64,000 nt of DNA from RBG-16-66-20 sp052386675 (GTDB taxonomy: Bacteria; Pseudomonadota; Gammaproteobacteria; Burkholderiales; SG8-39): NCBI GenBank assembly GCA_052386675.1, contig JBQTJX010000021.1, positions 62,001 through 126,000 on the forward strand. Reading direction: 5' to 3'. The notes beneath the pieces are model-generated. The model worked only from the letters and a program-made list of their open reading frames with translations, was not told the DNA's origin and did not search any database. Positions 17,938 through 27,226 of the stretch are shown in pieces. Position 1 is the stretch's first letter. Every line of letters starts with the position of its first letter. The position numbers and the translations under genes are program-made.

Positions 17938-18861
17938 GTGGCGGCTGACCGATTTCGCGACGATGTCGTCGCGGGCCTTTCCCTGCCACAGAAGGCGCTG
18001 CCGCCCAAGTACTTCTACGACGCGCGCGGCAGCGCGCTGTTCGAGGCCATCTGCCGCCTGCCCGAGTACTACCCGACCCGGGCCGAACTCTCGCTGACGC
18101 GCGCCCACCTCGCCGGCATCGCCCGCTTCGCGCGCCGCGGCTGCACCCTGATCGAGTATGGCAGCGGCGAGAGCCTGAAATCGCGCCTGCTGATCCGCGC
18201 GCTGCGCCCGGCAGCGTACATCCCGGTGGACATTTCCGAGGCTGCGCTGCGCGGCGCCTGCGCGCGCCTCGCGCGCGAATTCCCCTGGCTGCGCCTCGCG
18301 CCGGTGGCGGGGGACTTCTCGCGCCCTCTGGAGATTCCCGGCATCGAGGGCCCGGGGCGGCGCGTGGTCTATTTCCCCGGCTCCACCATCGGCAACCTGA
18401 CCCCGGAGGAGGCGCTCGGCTTCCTGCGCATGACGCGCGGCCAGGTAGGGCCGCGGGGCGCGATGCTGGTGGGCGTGGACCTGAAAAAGGACGCCGGGGT
18501 CCTGCACGCCGCGTACAACGACGCCGCGGGCGTCACCGCCGCGTTCAACCTCAACCTGCTCACCCGCATCAACCGCGAGCTGGGCGCGAACTTCGACCTG
18601 CGCCGCTTCCGCCACTACGCCTTCTACAACGCGACGCCGGGGCGCATCGAGATGCACCTGGTGTCGCTGGCGCGGCAGGCGGTGAAACTCGGCCGCCACC
18701 GCTTCGCGTTCGAGCCGGGCGAGACCATCCACACCGAGAATTCCTGCAAGTACTCGGTGGCCGGGTTCCAGGCGCTGGCGTCGCAGGCCGGGTTCCGGGG
18801 GCGGCGGGCCTGGACCGACCGGCGCGGCCTGTTCGCCCTGCACGGGCTGGTGGCGGCGTAG
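17938..18861 (+). CDS. egtD: L-histidine N-alpha-methyltransferase (EgtD)
   Basis: This SAM-dependent methyltransferase is about 307 residues from the GTG at 17938; an upstream in-frame ATG at 17875 overlaps the previous gene and is less likely. EgtD features are PPKYFYDARGSALFEAI, PEYYPTRAE, the SAM motif LIEYGSGESLKSRLL, VDISEAALRGACARL, and the histidine-binding FFPGSTIGNL-like segment (VYFPGSTIGNLTPEEA) and LLVGVDLKKD. It trimethylates histidine to hercynine, the first step of ergothioneine synthesis. Its usual partner EgtB is not present in this window. Confidence 0.93.
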   Translation: MAADRFRDDVVAGLSLPQKALPPKYFYDARGSALFEAICRLPEYYPTRAELSLTRAHLAGIARFARRGCTLIEYGSGESLKSRLLIRALRPAAYIPVDISEAALRGACARLAREFPWLRLAPVAGDFSRPLEIPGIEGPGRRVVYFPGSTIGNLTPEEALGFLRMTRGQVGPRGAMLVGVDLKKDAGVLHAAYNDAAGVTAAFNLNLLTRINRELGANFDLRRFRHYAFYNATPGRIEMHLVSLARQAVKLGRHRFAFEPGETIHTENSCKYSVAGFQALASQAGFRGRRAWTDRRGLFALHGLVAA

Positions 18862-18878
18862 GCTGCGGCCAGCGCGGC

Positions 18879-18910
18879 CGCCCGATGTAACCGATCGGTT
18901 ACATCGGGCG
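18879..18910. repeat. 32-base perfect palindrome containing ATGTAACCGATCGGTTACAT
   Basis: Sixteen-base arms pair perfectly around a central GATC; the inner 20 bases are identical to the palindrome at 3895-3914. It lies between the convergent ends of egtD and the IclR gene. The GC-rich outer arms (CGCCCG/CGGGCG) would strengthen a hairpin, so a bidirectional terminator is possible, but there is no T-run and the identical core argues for a specific element. Confidence 0.85.
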
Positions 18911-18912
18911 CC

Positions 18913-19704
18913 TCAGGTGGCGCTGATCCGCGCGCCGTCGCGGCGGTGGCCGATGGCGTGGGCCACGCGCTCGGCCGCTTCCTTGATGAGCGGCCCCCAC
19001 TGCGGCTTCATGCGGTCGGCGGGCGAGGAGATCGACAGCGCGGCGACCAGGGCGCCAGCGTCGTCGCGCACCGCGGCGGCGACGCAGCGCACGCCGACCT
19101 CGGCTTCCTCCGCGTCCGTGGCCCAGCCCTGGCGCTGGATGCGTTCCAGTTCGCGCTCCAGCTGCGCGACCGTGGTCAGCGTCGCCTTGGTATGGGACCG
19201 CAGCCCGGTGCGGCGCGCGTATTCGCGCAGGCGCGCAAATCCCTCCTCCAGCAGGAACAGCTTCCCGGCGGCGGTGATATGCAGCGGCGCGCGCGCGCCG
19301 ACCACGTGCACCACGCGCATCGCCGAGCGGCCCGAGGAGGTGCGCTCCACGTACACGATCTCGTCGTCGTGGCGCACCGAGAGGTTCACGGTCTCGCCCG
19401 TCTGCGCGTGCAGCTCGCGCATCACCGGCAGGGCCAGTTCGCGCACATTGATGCGCGACTTCACCATGTTGCCCAGCTCCAGCAGCCGCATGCCCAGGCG
19501 GTAGGCGCCGGGCTCGACGCGGTCCACGATGCGGTCGGCGGTCATGGCCGACAGGATGCGGTGCGCGGTGGAGGGATGCAGGCCGGTGATCTGCGAGACC
19601 TGCTTCAGGCCGATGGGCTCGGGGTGCTGGGCGAGCACGTCGAGCAGCTTCATCATCCGGTCGATGACCTGGATCGGGCTTTTCTGCTCGTTCTTGGCGG
19701 CCAT
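18913..19704 (-). CDS. IclR-family transcriptional regulator
   Basis: This 263-residue regulator has the N-terminal winged helix (IGLKQVSQITGLHPSTAHRI near residues 31-50) and the IclR effector domain (VNLSVRHDDEIVYVERTSS, GARAPLHITAAGKLFL, GVRCVAAAVRDDAGALVAAL). It is divergent from the FMN hydroxy-acid dehydrogenase gene with 39 bases between start codons, so it probably controls that gene and itself. The ligand is likely a small acid, which is inference from the neighbour. Confidence 0.9.
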   Translation of the reverse strand: MAAKNEQKSPIQVIDRMMKLLDVLAQHPEPIGLKQVSQITGLHPSTAHRILSAMTADRIVDRVEPGAYRLGMRLLELGNMVKSRINVRELALPVMRELHAQTGETVNLSVRHDDEIVYVERTSSGRSAMRVVHVVGARAPLHITAAGKLFLLEEGFARLREYARRTGLRSHTKATLTTVAQLERELERIQRQGWATDAEEAEVGVRCVAAAVRDDAGALVAALSISSPADRMKPQWGPLIKEAAERVAHAIGHRRDGARISAT

Positions 19705-19743
19705 GGGGCGCTGATTCTATCCCACGATGTAAAATTGCCCCCT

Positions 19744-20883
19744 ATGCCTGTCGTCACCAACATCGCCGACCTGCGCGAGCTGTCGCGCCAGCGGATCGCC
19801 AAGGCCATCTTCGACTACGTCGACCGCGGCGCCTATGACGAGGCCACGCTGCGCGCCAATCGCGAGGACCTCGAGGCGCTCAAGTTCCGCCAGCGGGTGG
19901 CGATCGACGTCGACAACCGGTCCCTGGGCTCCACCATGCTCGGGGAACCGGTGGCGATGCCGGTGGCGCTCGCGCCGGTGGGATTGACGGGCCTGAACTG
20001 GGCCGACGGCGAAATCCTGGCCGCGCGCGCCGCCGGGCGCTTCGGCATTCCCTACACGCTGTCCACCATGTCCATCTGCTCCATCGAGGACGTGGCCGGC
20101 GCGGTGTCCACGCCCTTCTGGTTCCAGCTCTACGTGATGCGCGACCGCGGCTTCGCGGCCTCGCTCATCGAGCGCGCGAAAGCGGCGAAATGCTCGGCAC
20201 TGGTGCTGACCCTGGACCTGCAGATCCAGGGCCAGCGACACATGGACCTGAAGAACGGGCTTGCGGTGCCCCCGAAGCTCACGCTCGGGACGATGCTGGA
20301 CGTGATGACCAAGCCGGGCTGGGCGCTCAACGTGCTGACCGGCCGGCGCAAGTCCTTCGGCAACCTGGAAGGGCGCATTCCGGACGCGAAGAGCCTCTCC
20401 ACGCTGTCGCAATGGATCGCGGGCCAGTTCGACCCGACGCTGTCCTGGAAGGACGTGGCCTGGGTGAAGAGCCTGTGGCCGGGCAAGCTGATCCTGAAGG
20501 GCATCCTCGACGTGGAAGACGCGAAGATCGCGGCCGACAGCGGCGCCGACGCCATCGTGGTGTCCAACCACGGCGGCCGCCAGCTGGATGGCACCGTGTC
20601 CTCCATCCGCGGCCTGCCGGAAATCGCGCAGGCGGTCGGTTCGAAGACCGAGGTCCTGTTCGACGGCGGCGTGCGCTCCGGGCAGGACGTGCTGCGCGCG
20701 CTCGCGCTGGGCGCGCGCGGCGTCATGATCGGCCGCGCCTACGCCTACGGCCTGGGCGCGCTGGGCGAGACGGGCGTGACGCAGGCGCTGGAGATCATCC
20801 GCAAGGAACTGGATGTCACCATGGCCTTGTGCGGGATCAGGGATGTGAAGGACGCCAGCCCGGCCATACTGCGGCCGGCCTGA
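19744..20883 (+). CDS. FMN-dependent alpha-hydroxy-acid dehydrogenase (LldD-like)
   Basis: This 379-residue flavoprotein starts MPVVTNIADLRELSRQRIAK. Family landmarks are FDYVDRGAYDEATL, the FMN-binding MPVALAPVGLTGL, PFWFQLYVMRDRG, the LTLDLQIQGQR segment, the active-site VVSNHGGRQLDG (histidine base and arginine), and the phosphate-binding DGGVRSGQDVLRAL. It oxidises an L-2-hydroxy acid such as lactate or mandelate to the 2-oxo acid and passes electrons to the respiratory chain. A TAAAAT hexamer at 19730 is close to the ATG. The divergent IclR gene is its probable regulator. Confidence 0.9.
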   Translation: MPVVTNIADLRELSRQRIAKAIFDYVDRGAYDEATLRANREDLEALKFRQRVAIDVDNRSLGSTMLGEPVAMPVALAPVGLTGLNWADGEILAARAAGRFGIPYTLSTMSICSIEDVAGAVSTPFWFQLYVMRDRGFAASLIERAKAAKCSALVLTLDLQIQGQRHMDLKNGLAVPPKLTLGTMLDVMTKPGWALNVLTGRRKSFGNLEGRIPDAKSLSTLSQWIAGQFDPTLSWKDVAWVKSLWPGKLILKGILDVEDAKIAADSGADAIVVSNHGGRQLDGTVSSIRGLPEIAQAVGSKTEVLFDGGVRSGQDVLRALALGARGVMIGRAYAYGLGALGETGVTQALEIIRKELDVTMALCGIRDVKDASPAILRPA

Positions 20884-20896
20884 ATTTTCCAATCCC

Positions 20897-21799
20897 GTGG
20901 GGAACAACCTGGAGCGCTATGCCTGGCTGTCGGTCGCCGCGGCGCTCGCGACCATCGGCCTGAAGACCTGGGCCTGGCAGGCCACCGGCTCGGTCGGCCT
21001 GCTCTCGGATGCGCTGGAATCGCTGGTCAACCTCGCCGCGGCGCTGCTTGCGCTGTCCATGCTGCGCCTCGCGGCCTCGCCGCCGGACGCGGCGCACCCC
21101 TACGGGCGCTTCAAGGCCGAGTATTTCGCCAGCGGCATCGAGGGCGCGCTGATCGTGCTCGCCGCCGCGAGCATCGCCTGGGCCGCGGTGCCGCGCCTCG
21201 CCGCACCGCAGCCCATCGAGGCGCCATGGCTCGGCATCGCCATCTCGGTGGTGGCCTCCGCGGTGAACCTGGCTTGCGGGCTCCTGCTCATCTCCACCGG
21301 CAAGCGCATGCACAGCATCGCGCTGGAGGCCGACGGGCACCACCTCATGAGCGACGTCTGGACCTCGGCCGGGGTCGTGGCGGGCGTGGCGCTGGTCGCG
21401 CTCACCGGCTGGCTGGTGCTCGACCCGCTGATCGCGATCGCGGTGGCGGTGCATATCGTCTGGACCGGGTTCCGCCTGATGCGCCGCTCCTTCACCGGCC
21501 TGCTCGATGCGGCGATCCCCGAGGCCGAACGGGCGGAAATCGAGAAAATCTTCGCCGAGTACCGGCCGCGCTACGGCGTCGAGTTCCACGCCCTGCTCAC
21601 GCGCCAGGCCGGGGCGCGGCGCTTCATCTCCTTCCACCTGCTGGTGCCCGATGCCTGGCCGGTGGACCGCGCGCACCAGCTGTCCGAGGAAGTCGAGGAG
21701 CGCATCCGCTCGCTGGTGCCCAACGCCATCACGCTGAGTCACATCGAGCCGATTTCGCAGCCTTCGTCGTACGACGACATCAAGCTGGAGCGCTGGTAG
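20897..21799 (+). CDS. Cation diffusion facilitator (zinc/iron efflux, FieF-like)
   Basis: This 300-residue membrane transporter uses GTG at 20897. It has about six membrane helices, the first metal-site segment GLLSDALESLVNL, the HPYGRFKAEY motif, the second metal site EADGHHLMSDVWTS, and a C-terminal cytoplasmic domain with SFHLLVPDAWPVDRAH. CDF proteins exchange a divalent metal (Zn, Fe, Mn or Co) for protons. The metal cannot be read from the sequence. Its last 20 bases overlap the end of the convergent mnmC gene. Confidence 0.9.
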   Translation: MGNNLERYAWLSVAAALATIGLKTWAWQATGSVGLLSDALESLVNLAAALLALSMLRLAASPPDAAHPYGRFKAEYFASGIEGALIVLAAASIAWAAVPRLAAPQPIEAPWLGIAISVVASAVNLACGLLLISTGKRMHSIALEADGHHLMSDVWTSAGVVAGVALVALTGWLVLDPLIAIAVAVHIVWTGFRLMRRSFTGLLDAAIPEAERAEIEKIFAEYRPRYGVEFHALLTRQAGARRFISFHLLVPDAWPVDRAHQLSEEVEERIRSLVPNAITLSHIEPISQPSSYDDIKLERW

Positions 21800-23669
21800 G
21801 CCCGGGCAGGGCGGCGCCCGCGCCGCGCCGGCTCGCCCGCAGCGCGAAGCGCCCCGGGTCCAGCGCCGCGACGAGTTTGCGTTCCAGCGGCAGCGGCTCG
21901 CCCTCGAGCATCGAGGCCAGGAGTTCTCCCGCGATGCCGGACCAGATGAGGCCTCGCGAGCCGTAGGCGAATGCGCCAAATAATCCGGTGCCGCGCGCGT
22001 CATCGAGCGGGCCCACCAGCGGCAGCCGGTCGCGCACCGTGGCGCGGAACGCGACGCGGCCCTCGAGCCTCTCCGGATCCAGCCCGGCTCCGGCGCCCGG
22101 CAGCATGCGTTCCAGCCGCTCGAGGTTCCCCTCGTGGCTGTCCACGCGCGGCACGGGATCCTCGTCGTCGATGTCGTAGCTCGCACCGACCACCGAAATC
22201 CCCTCCACCGCGGGCAGCGCCATGCCCCCGCGCAGGACCACCGCCTTGAGCCCGGTGATACCGGGAACCAGGCTCAACTGCCCGCGCACGCGGCGAAGCG
22301 GAATCGACGGCTGCGGCGACAGGCGCAGCGCGTCGGCAGCGTTGGCGAGGATCACCACCGGCGCCTCGCCCAGCGTCGCGCCGCGCGCATCCTTCGCGAT
22401 CCAATCCGTGCCTTCGCGGGAGAGTGAAACCACTTCGCGCTGCAAGCGCGGCCGCAGCCGCTCGCCGCAGGCCGCGAGCAGGGCGTTCACCAGCGAGCGC
22501 GGCTGGATCCAGCCCGATTCCGGAAACCATAGACCGCCGGTGGAGAGGGAAACCCCGGCGACCGTCCCGGCCTGCGCGGCGTCCAGCAGCTGGGCGAAGC
22601 CGGGCGGCGGGGCGAGCGCCTCAAGCGCGCGGCGTTGCGCCGATGCCTCGTCGCCATCGCGCGAGAGCTGCAGCAGCCCGCACTGGCTCCACGACAGGCC
22701 CTCGAGCGCGCGCCATTGCCTCAGCGCGTACAGGTACGCGGCGCGCGTCAGGCGCGCGAACAGGCTGTCGTCGGGGGTCATCACCGGATGGAAGGCGCCG
22801 GCATGGTTGCCGGAGGCTTCCGCCGCCGTGACCGGGTGGCGCTCCAGCAGCGTCACTTCCCAGCCGCGCGCAGCGAGGCGTTCGCAAGCGGCAGCACCTG
22901 CGACGCCGGCTCCGACCACGAGGACGCGGCGCTCGACGGGCGCGACGGCCTCCCGCTCGACGCGCCGCGGCGCAAGTTGCGCCACCAGCATCTCGCTCTT
23001 GCGCGCGAAGCCGCGGCGCTTTTCGGCGATGAAGCCGGCCTCGCGCAGTCCCTCGCGCACCACCGAGGCCACGCTCCAGGTCGCGGCGATCGCGCCCGGC
23101 GCGGCCAGCCGCGCGAGTTGCCGCATCACCGGCTGCGACCACATCGCCGGATTCTTCGCTGGCGCGAAGCCGTCCAGGTACAGGGCATCGGCGGCGAGGC
23201 TCAACTGCGGCAGCGTGTCGGCCACGTCGCCCAGCGCGAGCGTGAGGAAGACGCGGCCGCCGTCGAAGGCAATGCGATGCAAGCCCGGCACCAGCGTCGG
23301 CCAGTTCGAGCGCAGTTCCTCCGCGAGCGGCGCCAGCGCCGGGTAGGCCGCATGCAGGACCGCGAGGTCCTGCTCGGTGAACGGATGCTTCTCCACCGAG
23401 GCGAAATGCAGCCGCGCGCAGCGCGCCGGGTCGTCGCGCCAGGCCTGCCAGGTGGCGAGGAACGCGAGGCCAAAGCCGAAGCCGAGTTCGAGCACCGTGA
23501 ACCGCGGCTTCTCCTGCCAGCGTTCCGGCAGCCCGGTGCCGCGGAGGAAGACGTGCTCCGCCTGCGCCGCGCCGCCCTCGGCGCTGTGATACAGGTCATC
23601 GTAGGTTTCCGAGCGCGGCGTGCCATCGGGCCCGAAGGCGAGGCGAGCTGGAACCAGGGGGCCGGGCAT
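21780..23669 (-). CDS. mnmC: tRNA 5-methylaminomethyl-2-thiouridine biosynthesis bifunctional protein MnmC
   Basis: This 629-residue protein fuses a methyltransferase (MnmC2; TYDDLYHSAEGGAAQAEHVF, SAM motif LELGFGFGLAFLA, and DALYLDGFAPAKNP) to an FAD-dependent oxidoreductase (MnmC1; VLVVGAGVAGAAACERLAAR near residue 250). It converts cmnm5(s2)U at the tRNA wobble base through nm5U to mnm5(s2)U. Length and order match the family. It converges on the CDF gene with a 20-base overlap. Confidence 0.94.
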   Translation of the reverse strand: MPGPLVPARLAFGPDGTPRSETYDDLYHSAEGGAAQAEHVFLRGTGLPERWQEKPRFTVLELGFGFGLAFLATWQAWRDDPARCARLHFASVEKHPFTEQDLAVLHAAYPALAPLAEELRSNWPTLVPGLHRIAFDGGRVFLTLALGDVADTLPQLSLAADALYLDGFAPAKNPAMWSQPVMRQLARLAAPGAIAATWSVASVVREGLREAGFIAEKRRGFARKSEMLVAQLAPRRVEREAVAPVERRVLVVGAGVAGAAACERLAARGWEVTLLERHPVTAAEASGNHAGAFHPVMTPDDSLFARLTRAAYLYALRQWRALEGLSWSQCGLLQLSRDGDEASAQRRALEALAPPPGFAQLLDAAQAGTVAGVSLSTGGLWFPESGWIQPRSLVNALLAACGERLRPRLQREVVSLSREGTDWIAKDARGATLGEAPVVILANAADALRLSPQPSIPLRRVRGQLSLVPGITGLKAVVLRGGMALPAVEGISVVGASYDIDDEDPVPRVDSHEGNLERLERMLPGAGAGLDPERLEGRVAFRATVRDRLPLVGPLDDARGTGLFGAFAYGSRGLIWSGIAGELLASMLEGEPLPLERKLVAALDPGRFALRASRRGAGAALPGPTSAPA

Positions 23670-23683
23670 GCCGGCGTTCCGGA

Positions 23684-24511
23684 TCAGGCGCGCGCCGGGA
23701 GCATCCGCACTTCGCGCTGCGGCACCGGCGCGGGAATGCTGCGGCGGCGGAACGCCTCCAGGATGGCCTGGTTCACTTCGCTGGTGGCCAGGCCATAGTC
23801 GGGCACGTTCACCCAGGGCCCGACCGCGATCGCGATGCGGCCCTCGGCGAGGCGCTTCACCAGCACCACCGGCGCCGGGTCCTTCAGCACCCGCGCGTTG
23901 GCCTGCAGCACCTCCTGGATCGCCGCCTGCGCGGCGGCAAGGTCCGCGTCCCCGGCGATGCTCACCTCGACCCCGAGCTGCCGGATCTTGCCGAAATTGT
24001 GCAGGATCTCGCCGACGATGCGCCGGTTAGGGATGACGATGCGCGAGAGGTCCGGATGCCCCAGCGTGGTGTTGAACAGGCTGATGTCCAGCACCTCGCC
24101 TTCCTCGCTGGCGATCGAGATGTAGTCGCCGACGCGGAACGGCCGGGTGAAGATGATGGTCAGGCCGGCGGCGATGTTCGAGAGCACGCCCTGCATGGCG
24201 AGCGCGACCCCCGCGCCGGCGATCCCGAGGCCCGCGATCAGCGGCAGCAGCTCGACGCCCAGGTTCTGCAGCGCCACGATGCCGAACAGCGCCAGCACGA
24301 AGATGCGCACCAGGCGCTCGATCAGCTGGCGCACCGGGGGCTCGAGCTGCAGGCGCGCCAGCAGCCGGATCGTGGCGCGGCCGGCCCAGCGGCCGGCGAA
24401 GTAGCCGGCGACCAGGATCGCGATCGCCACCACCAGTTTCGGGCCGAACTTCATCGCCAGGTCGATGGCGGTAACGCGGACCTGGTCCAGTGCCTGCAGC
24501 GGTTCTCCCAT
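23684..24511 (-). CDS. Small mechanosensitive channel (MscS family)
   Basis: This 275-residue inner-membrane channel starts MGEPLQALDQVRVTAIDLAM. Three hydrophobic helices are followed by the MscS pore helix GLGIAGAGVALAMQGVLSN and the beta domain FTRPFRVGDYISIASEEGEV, DLSRIVIPNRRIVGEILHN. It opens under membrane tension to release solutes during osmotic downshock. It lies 11 bases after nhaA on the same strand, so the two ion/osmotic stress proteins are probably co-transcribed. Confidence 0.92.
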   Translation of the reverse strand: MGEPLQALDQVRVTAIDLAMKFGPKLVVAIAILVAGYFAGRWAGRATIRLLARLQLEPPVRQLIERLVRIFVLALFGIVALQNLGVELLPLIAGLGIAGAGVALAMQGVLSNIAAGLTIIFTRPFRVGDYISIASEEGEVLDISLFNTTLGHPDLSRIVIPNRRIVGEILHNFGKIRQLGVEVSIAGDADLAAAQAAIQEVLQANARVLKDPAPVVLVKRLAEGRIAIAVGPWVNVPDYGLATSEVNQAILEAFRRRSIPAPVPQREVRMLPARA

Positions 24512-24522
24512 GGGGCTTCCTT

Positions 24523-25677
24523 TCAGGTGGGTTTCGGCAGCGTCAGCCGGAGCAGAGCATAGCCGCCCAGCGCCGCGGCGAGCGAACCGGCAAGGATGCC
24601 CAGGCGCGTCTGCACCACGTATTCGGCGCCGGTGGACTCGAATGCCAGGCCGGCGATGAACAGGCTCATGGTGAAGCCGATGCCGCACAGGACGGCGATC
24701 CCGAGCAGCGAGCCCCAGTTCGCGCCGGCGGGCATGGCGGCGAGGCGCAGGCGGATGGCAAGCGCGCTGACGCCGAACACGCCCAGCGTCTTGCCGGCGA
24801 GCAAGCCGGCGGCGATGCCAAGCGGAACCGGCTCGAGGAACGAGGCCGGCGACACGCCCGAGAGCGCGACGCCGGCGTTGGCGAAGGCGAACAGCGGCAG
24901 GATGGCGTAGGCGACCGGCGGATGCAGGTCGTGCTCCAGCATGCGCGCCGGCCGCTTCGGGATGAAGAGGGCAAGCGCGACCCCGGCCAGCGTGGCGTGC
25001 ACGCCGGACTTGAGCACCGACACCCACAGCACCAGTCCCACCAGCAGGTAGGGCGCGGCGCGCTTGACCCCGGCGCGATTGAGCACCGCGAGGCCGGCCA
25101 GCGCGAGCGCCGCGGTGCCCAGGGACACGCCGGAGAGGTCCGCGGTGTAGAAGAGGGCAATGATCACGATGGCGCCGACATCGTCCAGGATCGCGAGCGT
25201 GAGCAGGAACACCTTGAGGCCCACCGGCACGCGATTGCCCAGCAGCGACAGCACGCCCAGGGCGAAGGCGATATCCGTGGCCGCGGGAATCGCCCAGCCA
25301 TGCAGCGTCACCGGATCGCCCCAGTTGATCCACGCATAGATCGCGGCGGGCGCGGCCATGCCCCCGGCGGCGGCAAGCGCGGGCAGCACCACCTGCGAAG
25401 GCGTCGAGAGCTCGCCCTCCTGTGCTTCGCGCTTCAGTTCCAGCCCGACCAGGAAGAAGAACACCGCCATCAGGCCGTCGTTGATCCACAGCAGCAGCGG
25501 CTTGGCGATCTGCAGCGCGCCGACGCGAACCTCGACAGGCGTGTCGAGGAATCCGGCGTAATACCCCTCCAGCGGCGAATTGGCCAGGCCCATCGCCAGC
25601 GCGGCGGCGAGCGCGAGCAGGATGCCACCAGCCGACTCGAGCGCGAGGAAGTCCTTCATGGCGACGATGACCCGCAT
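24523..25677 (-). CDS. nhaA: Na+/H+ antiporter NhaA
   Basis: This 384-residue membrane protein has the NhaA signature: FFLVGLELKREAQEGELS, IPAATDIAFALGVLSLLG, the paired aspartates in LAILDDVGAIVIIALFY that bind Na+, and the C-terminal GIGFTMSLFIAGLAF. About twelve hydrophobic segments are evident. It exports sodium in exchange for protons for pH and salt homeostasis. The start at 25677 (MRVIVAMKDF) could instead be the ATG six codons on. It is divergent from mmsA. Confidence 0.94.
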   Translation of the reverse strand: MRVIVAMKDFLALESAGGILLALAAALAMGLANSPLEGYYAGFLDTPVEVRVGALQIAKPLLLWINDGLMAVFFFLVGLELKREAQEGELSTPSQVVLPALAAAGGMAAPAAIYAWINWGDPVTLHGWAIPAATDIAFALGVLSLLGNRVPVGLKVFLLTLAILDDVGAIVIIALFYTADLSGVSLGTAALALAGLAVLNRAGVKRAAPYLLVGLVLWVSVLKSGVHATLAGVALALFIPKRPARMLEHDLHPPVAYAILPLFAFANAGVALSGVSPASFLEPVPLGIAAGLLAGKTLGVFGVSALAIRLRLAAMPAGANWGSLLGIAVLCGIGFTMSLFIAGLAFESTGAEYVVQTRLGILAGSLAAALGGYALLRLTLPKPT

Positions 25678-25718
25678 ATGGCTTACAGTAGCGCAATCAC
25701 CGCACGGAGAGTTGCCGC

Positions 25719-27224
25719 ATGAACAAGCCCGCCGACCTGAAGCTCGCCACCGTCCCCGCCTGGATCAACGGCAAGGCCGTCCTGCCGGCGGGACGCATGG
25801 GGAACGTCTACAACCCCGCCACCGGCCAGGTGACCAAGCAGGTGCCGTACTGCGACGCCGCCGCGATCGACGCCGCGGTCAAGGCCGCCGCCGCCGCGCT
25901 GCCGGAGTGGCGCGATGCCTCCATCCTGCGCCGCGCGCGCGTGATGCAGAAGTACCTGCAGCTGCTGCAGGCGAACCAGAAGGACATCGCCCGGCTCATC
26001 ACGGAGGAACACGGGAAGACCCTGCCCGACGCCATGGGGTCGGTGCAGCGCGGTATCGAGGTGGTGGAATTCGCCTGCGGCATCCCGCAACTGCTCAAGG
26101 GGGAGTATTCCGAAAACGTCGGCACCGCGGTGGATACCCACACCGTGCGCCAGCCGGTGGGCGTTTGCGCCGGCATCACGCCGTTCAACTTCCCTGCCAT
26201 GGTGCCGCTGTGGATGTTCCCGATGGCCATCGCCTGCGGCAACACCTTCATCCTGAAGCCCTCGGAGAAGGTGCCCTCGGCTTCGATCCGCATGGCCGAG
26301 TTGTTCAAGGAAGCCGGCCTGCCCGACGGCGTGTTCAACGTGGTGCACGGGGACAAGTCGGCGGTGGAGGCGATTCTCGCGCATCCGGGCATCGCCGCGG
26401 TGAGCTTCGTGGGCTCGACGCCGATCGCGAAATTCATCTACGAGACCTGTGCGCGCAACGGCAAGCGGGTGCAGGCGCTGGGCGGAGCGAAGAACCACGC
26501 CGTGGTGCTGCCCGATGCGGACCTGGAGTTCGCCGCCGATGCCTTGATCGGCGCGGGCTACGGCTCGGCAGGCGAGCGCTGCATGGCGATTTCTGCCGTG
26601 GTGGCGGTGGGCGCGGCCGCCGATCCGCTGGTGGCGCTGATCAAGAAGAAGGCGCAGGCGATCAAGGTCGGCCCGGGCGACCAGGACGGCATGGACATGG
26701 GGCCGCTGGTGAGCGCCGAGCACCGCGACAAGGTCGCCGGCTTCATCACGCAGGGCAAGAAGGAGGGCGCCACGCCGGTGCTGGACGGCAGCACGCCGCC
26801 GGTGAAGGAGGGCTACTTCCTCGGCGCCACGCTGTTCGACAACGTGAAGCCGGGCATGGAGGTCTACAAGAACGAGATCTTCGGCCCGGTGCTGGCGGTG
26901 CTGCGCGTGGAGACGCTGGACGAGGCGATCGCGCTGGTGAACGCCAATCCCTACGCCAACGGCACCGCCATCTTCACCGAGTCCGGCGGCGCGGCGCGGC
27001 GCTTCGAGAACGAAGTCCAGGTCGGCATGGTCGGCATCAACGTGCCCATTCCGGTGCCGGTGGCGTTCTACTCCTTCGGCGGCTGGAAGAACTCCCTGTT
27101 CGGCGACCTGCATGTGCACGGCATGGAGGGGGTGAAGTTCTACACCCGCACCAAAGTCGTCACGACGCGGTGGCCACATCAGGACACGCCCGCTCCCGGG
27201 CTCAACATGCCGACACTGGGATAG
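25719..27224 (+). CDS. mmsA: CoA-acylating methylmalonate-semialdehyde dehydrogenase
   Basis: This 501-residue aldehyde dehydrogenase is of the MmsA/IolA type: VRQPVGVCAGITPFNFPAMV, FILKPSEKVPSAS, VSFVGSTPIAKFIYE, GGAKNHAVVLPDAD and the catalytic cysteine near residue 288 in GYGSAGERCMAIS. It converts (methyl)malonate semialdehyde to propionyl- or acetyl-CoA in valine, beta-alanine, pyrimidine or inositol breakdown. An enoyl-CoA hydratase lies 2.7 kb downstream, which suggests a valine-type route, although mmsB is absent here. Confidence 0.93.
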   Translation: MNKPADLKLATVPAWINGKAVLPAGRMGNVYNPATGQVTKQVPYCDAAAIDAAVKAAAAALPEWRDASILRRARVMQKYLQLLQANQKDIARLITEEHGKTLPDAMGSVQRGIEVVEFACGIPQLLKGEYSENVGTAVDTHTVRQPVGVCAGITPFNFPAMVPLWMFPMAIACGNTFILKPSEKVPSASIRMAELFKEAGLPDGVFNVVHGDKSAVEAILAHPGIAAVSFVGSTPIAKFIYETCARNGKRVQALGGAKNHAVVLPDADLEFAADALIGAGYGSAGERCMAISAVVAVGAAADPLVALIKKKAQAIKVGPGDQDGMDMGPLVSAEHRDKVAGFITQGKKEGATPVLDGSTPPVKEGYFLGATLFDNVKPGMEVYKNEIFGPVLAVLRVETLDEAIALVNANPYANGTAIFTESGGAARRFENEVQVGMVGINVPIPVPVAFYSFGGWKNSLFGDLHVHGMEGVKFYTRTKVVTTRWPHQDTPAPGLNMPTLG

Positions 27225-27226
27225 CC

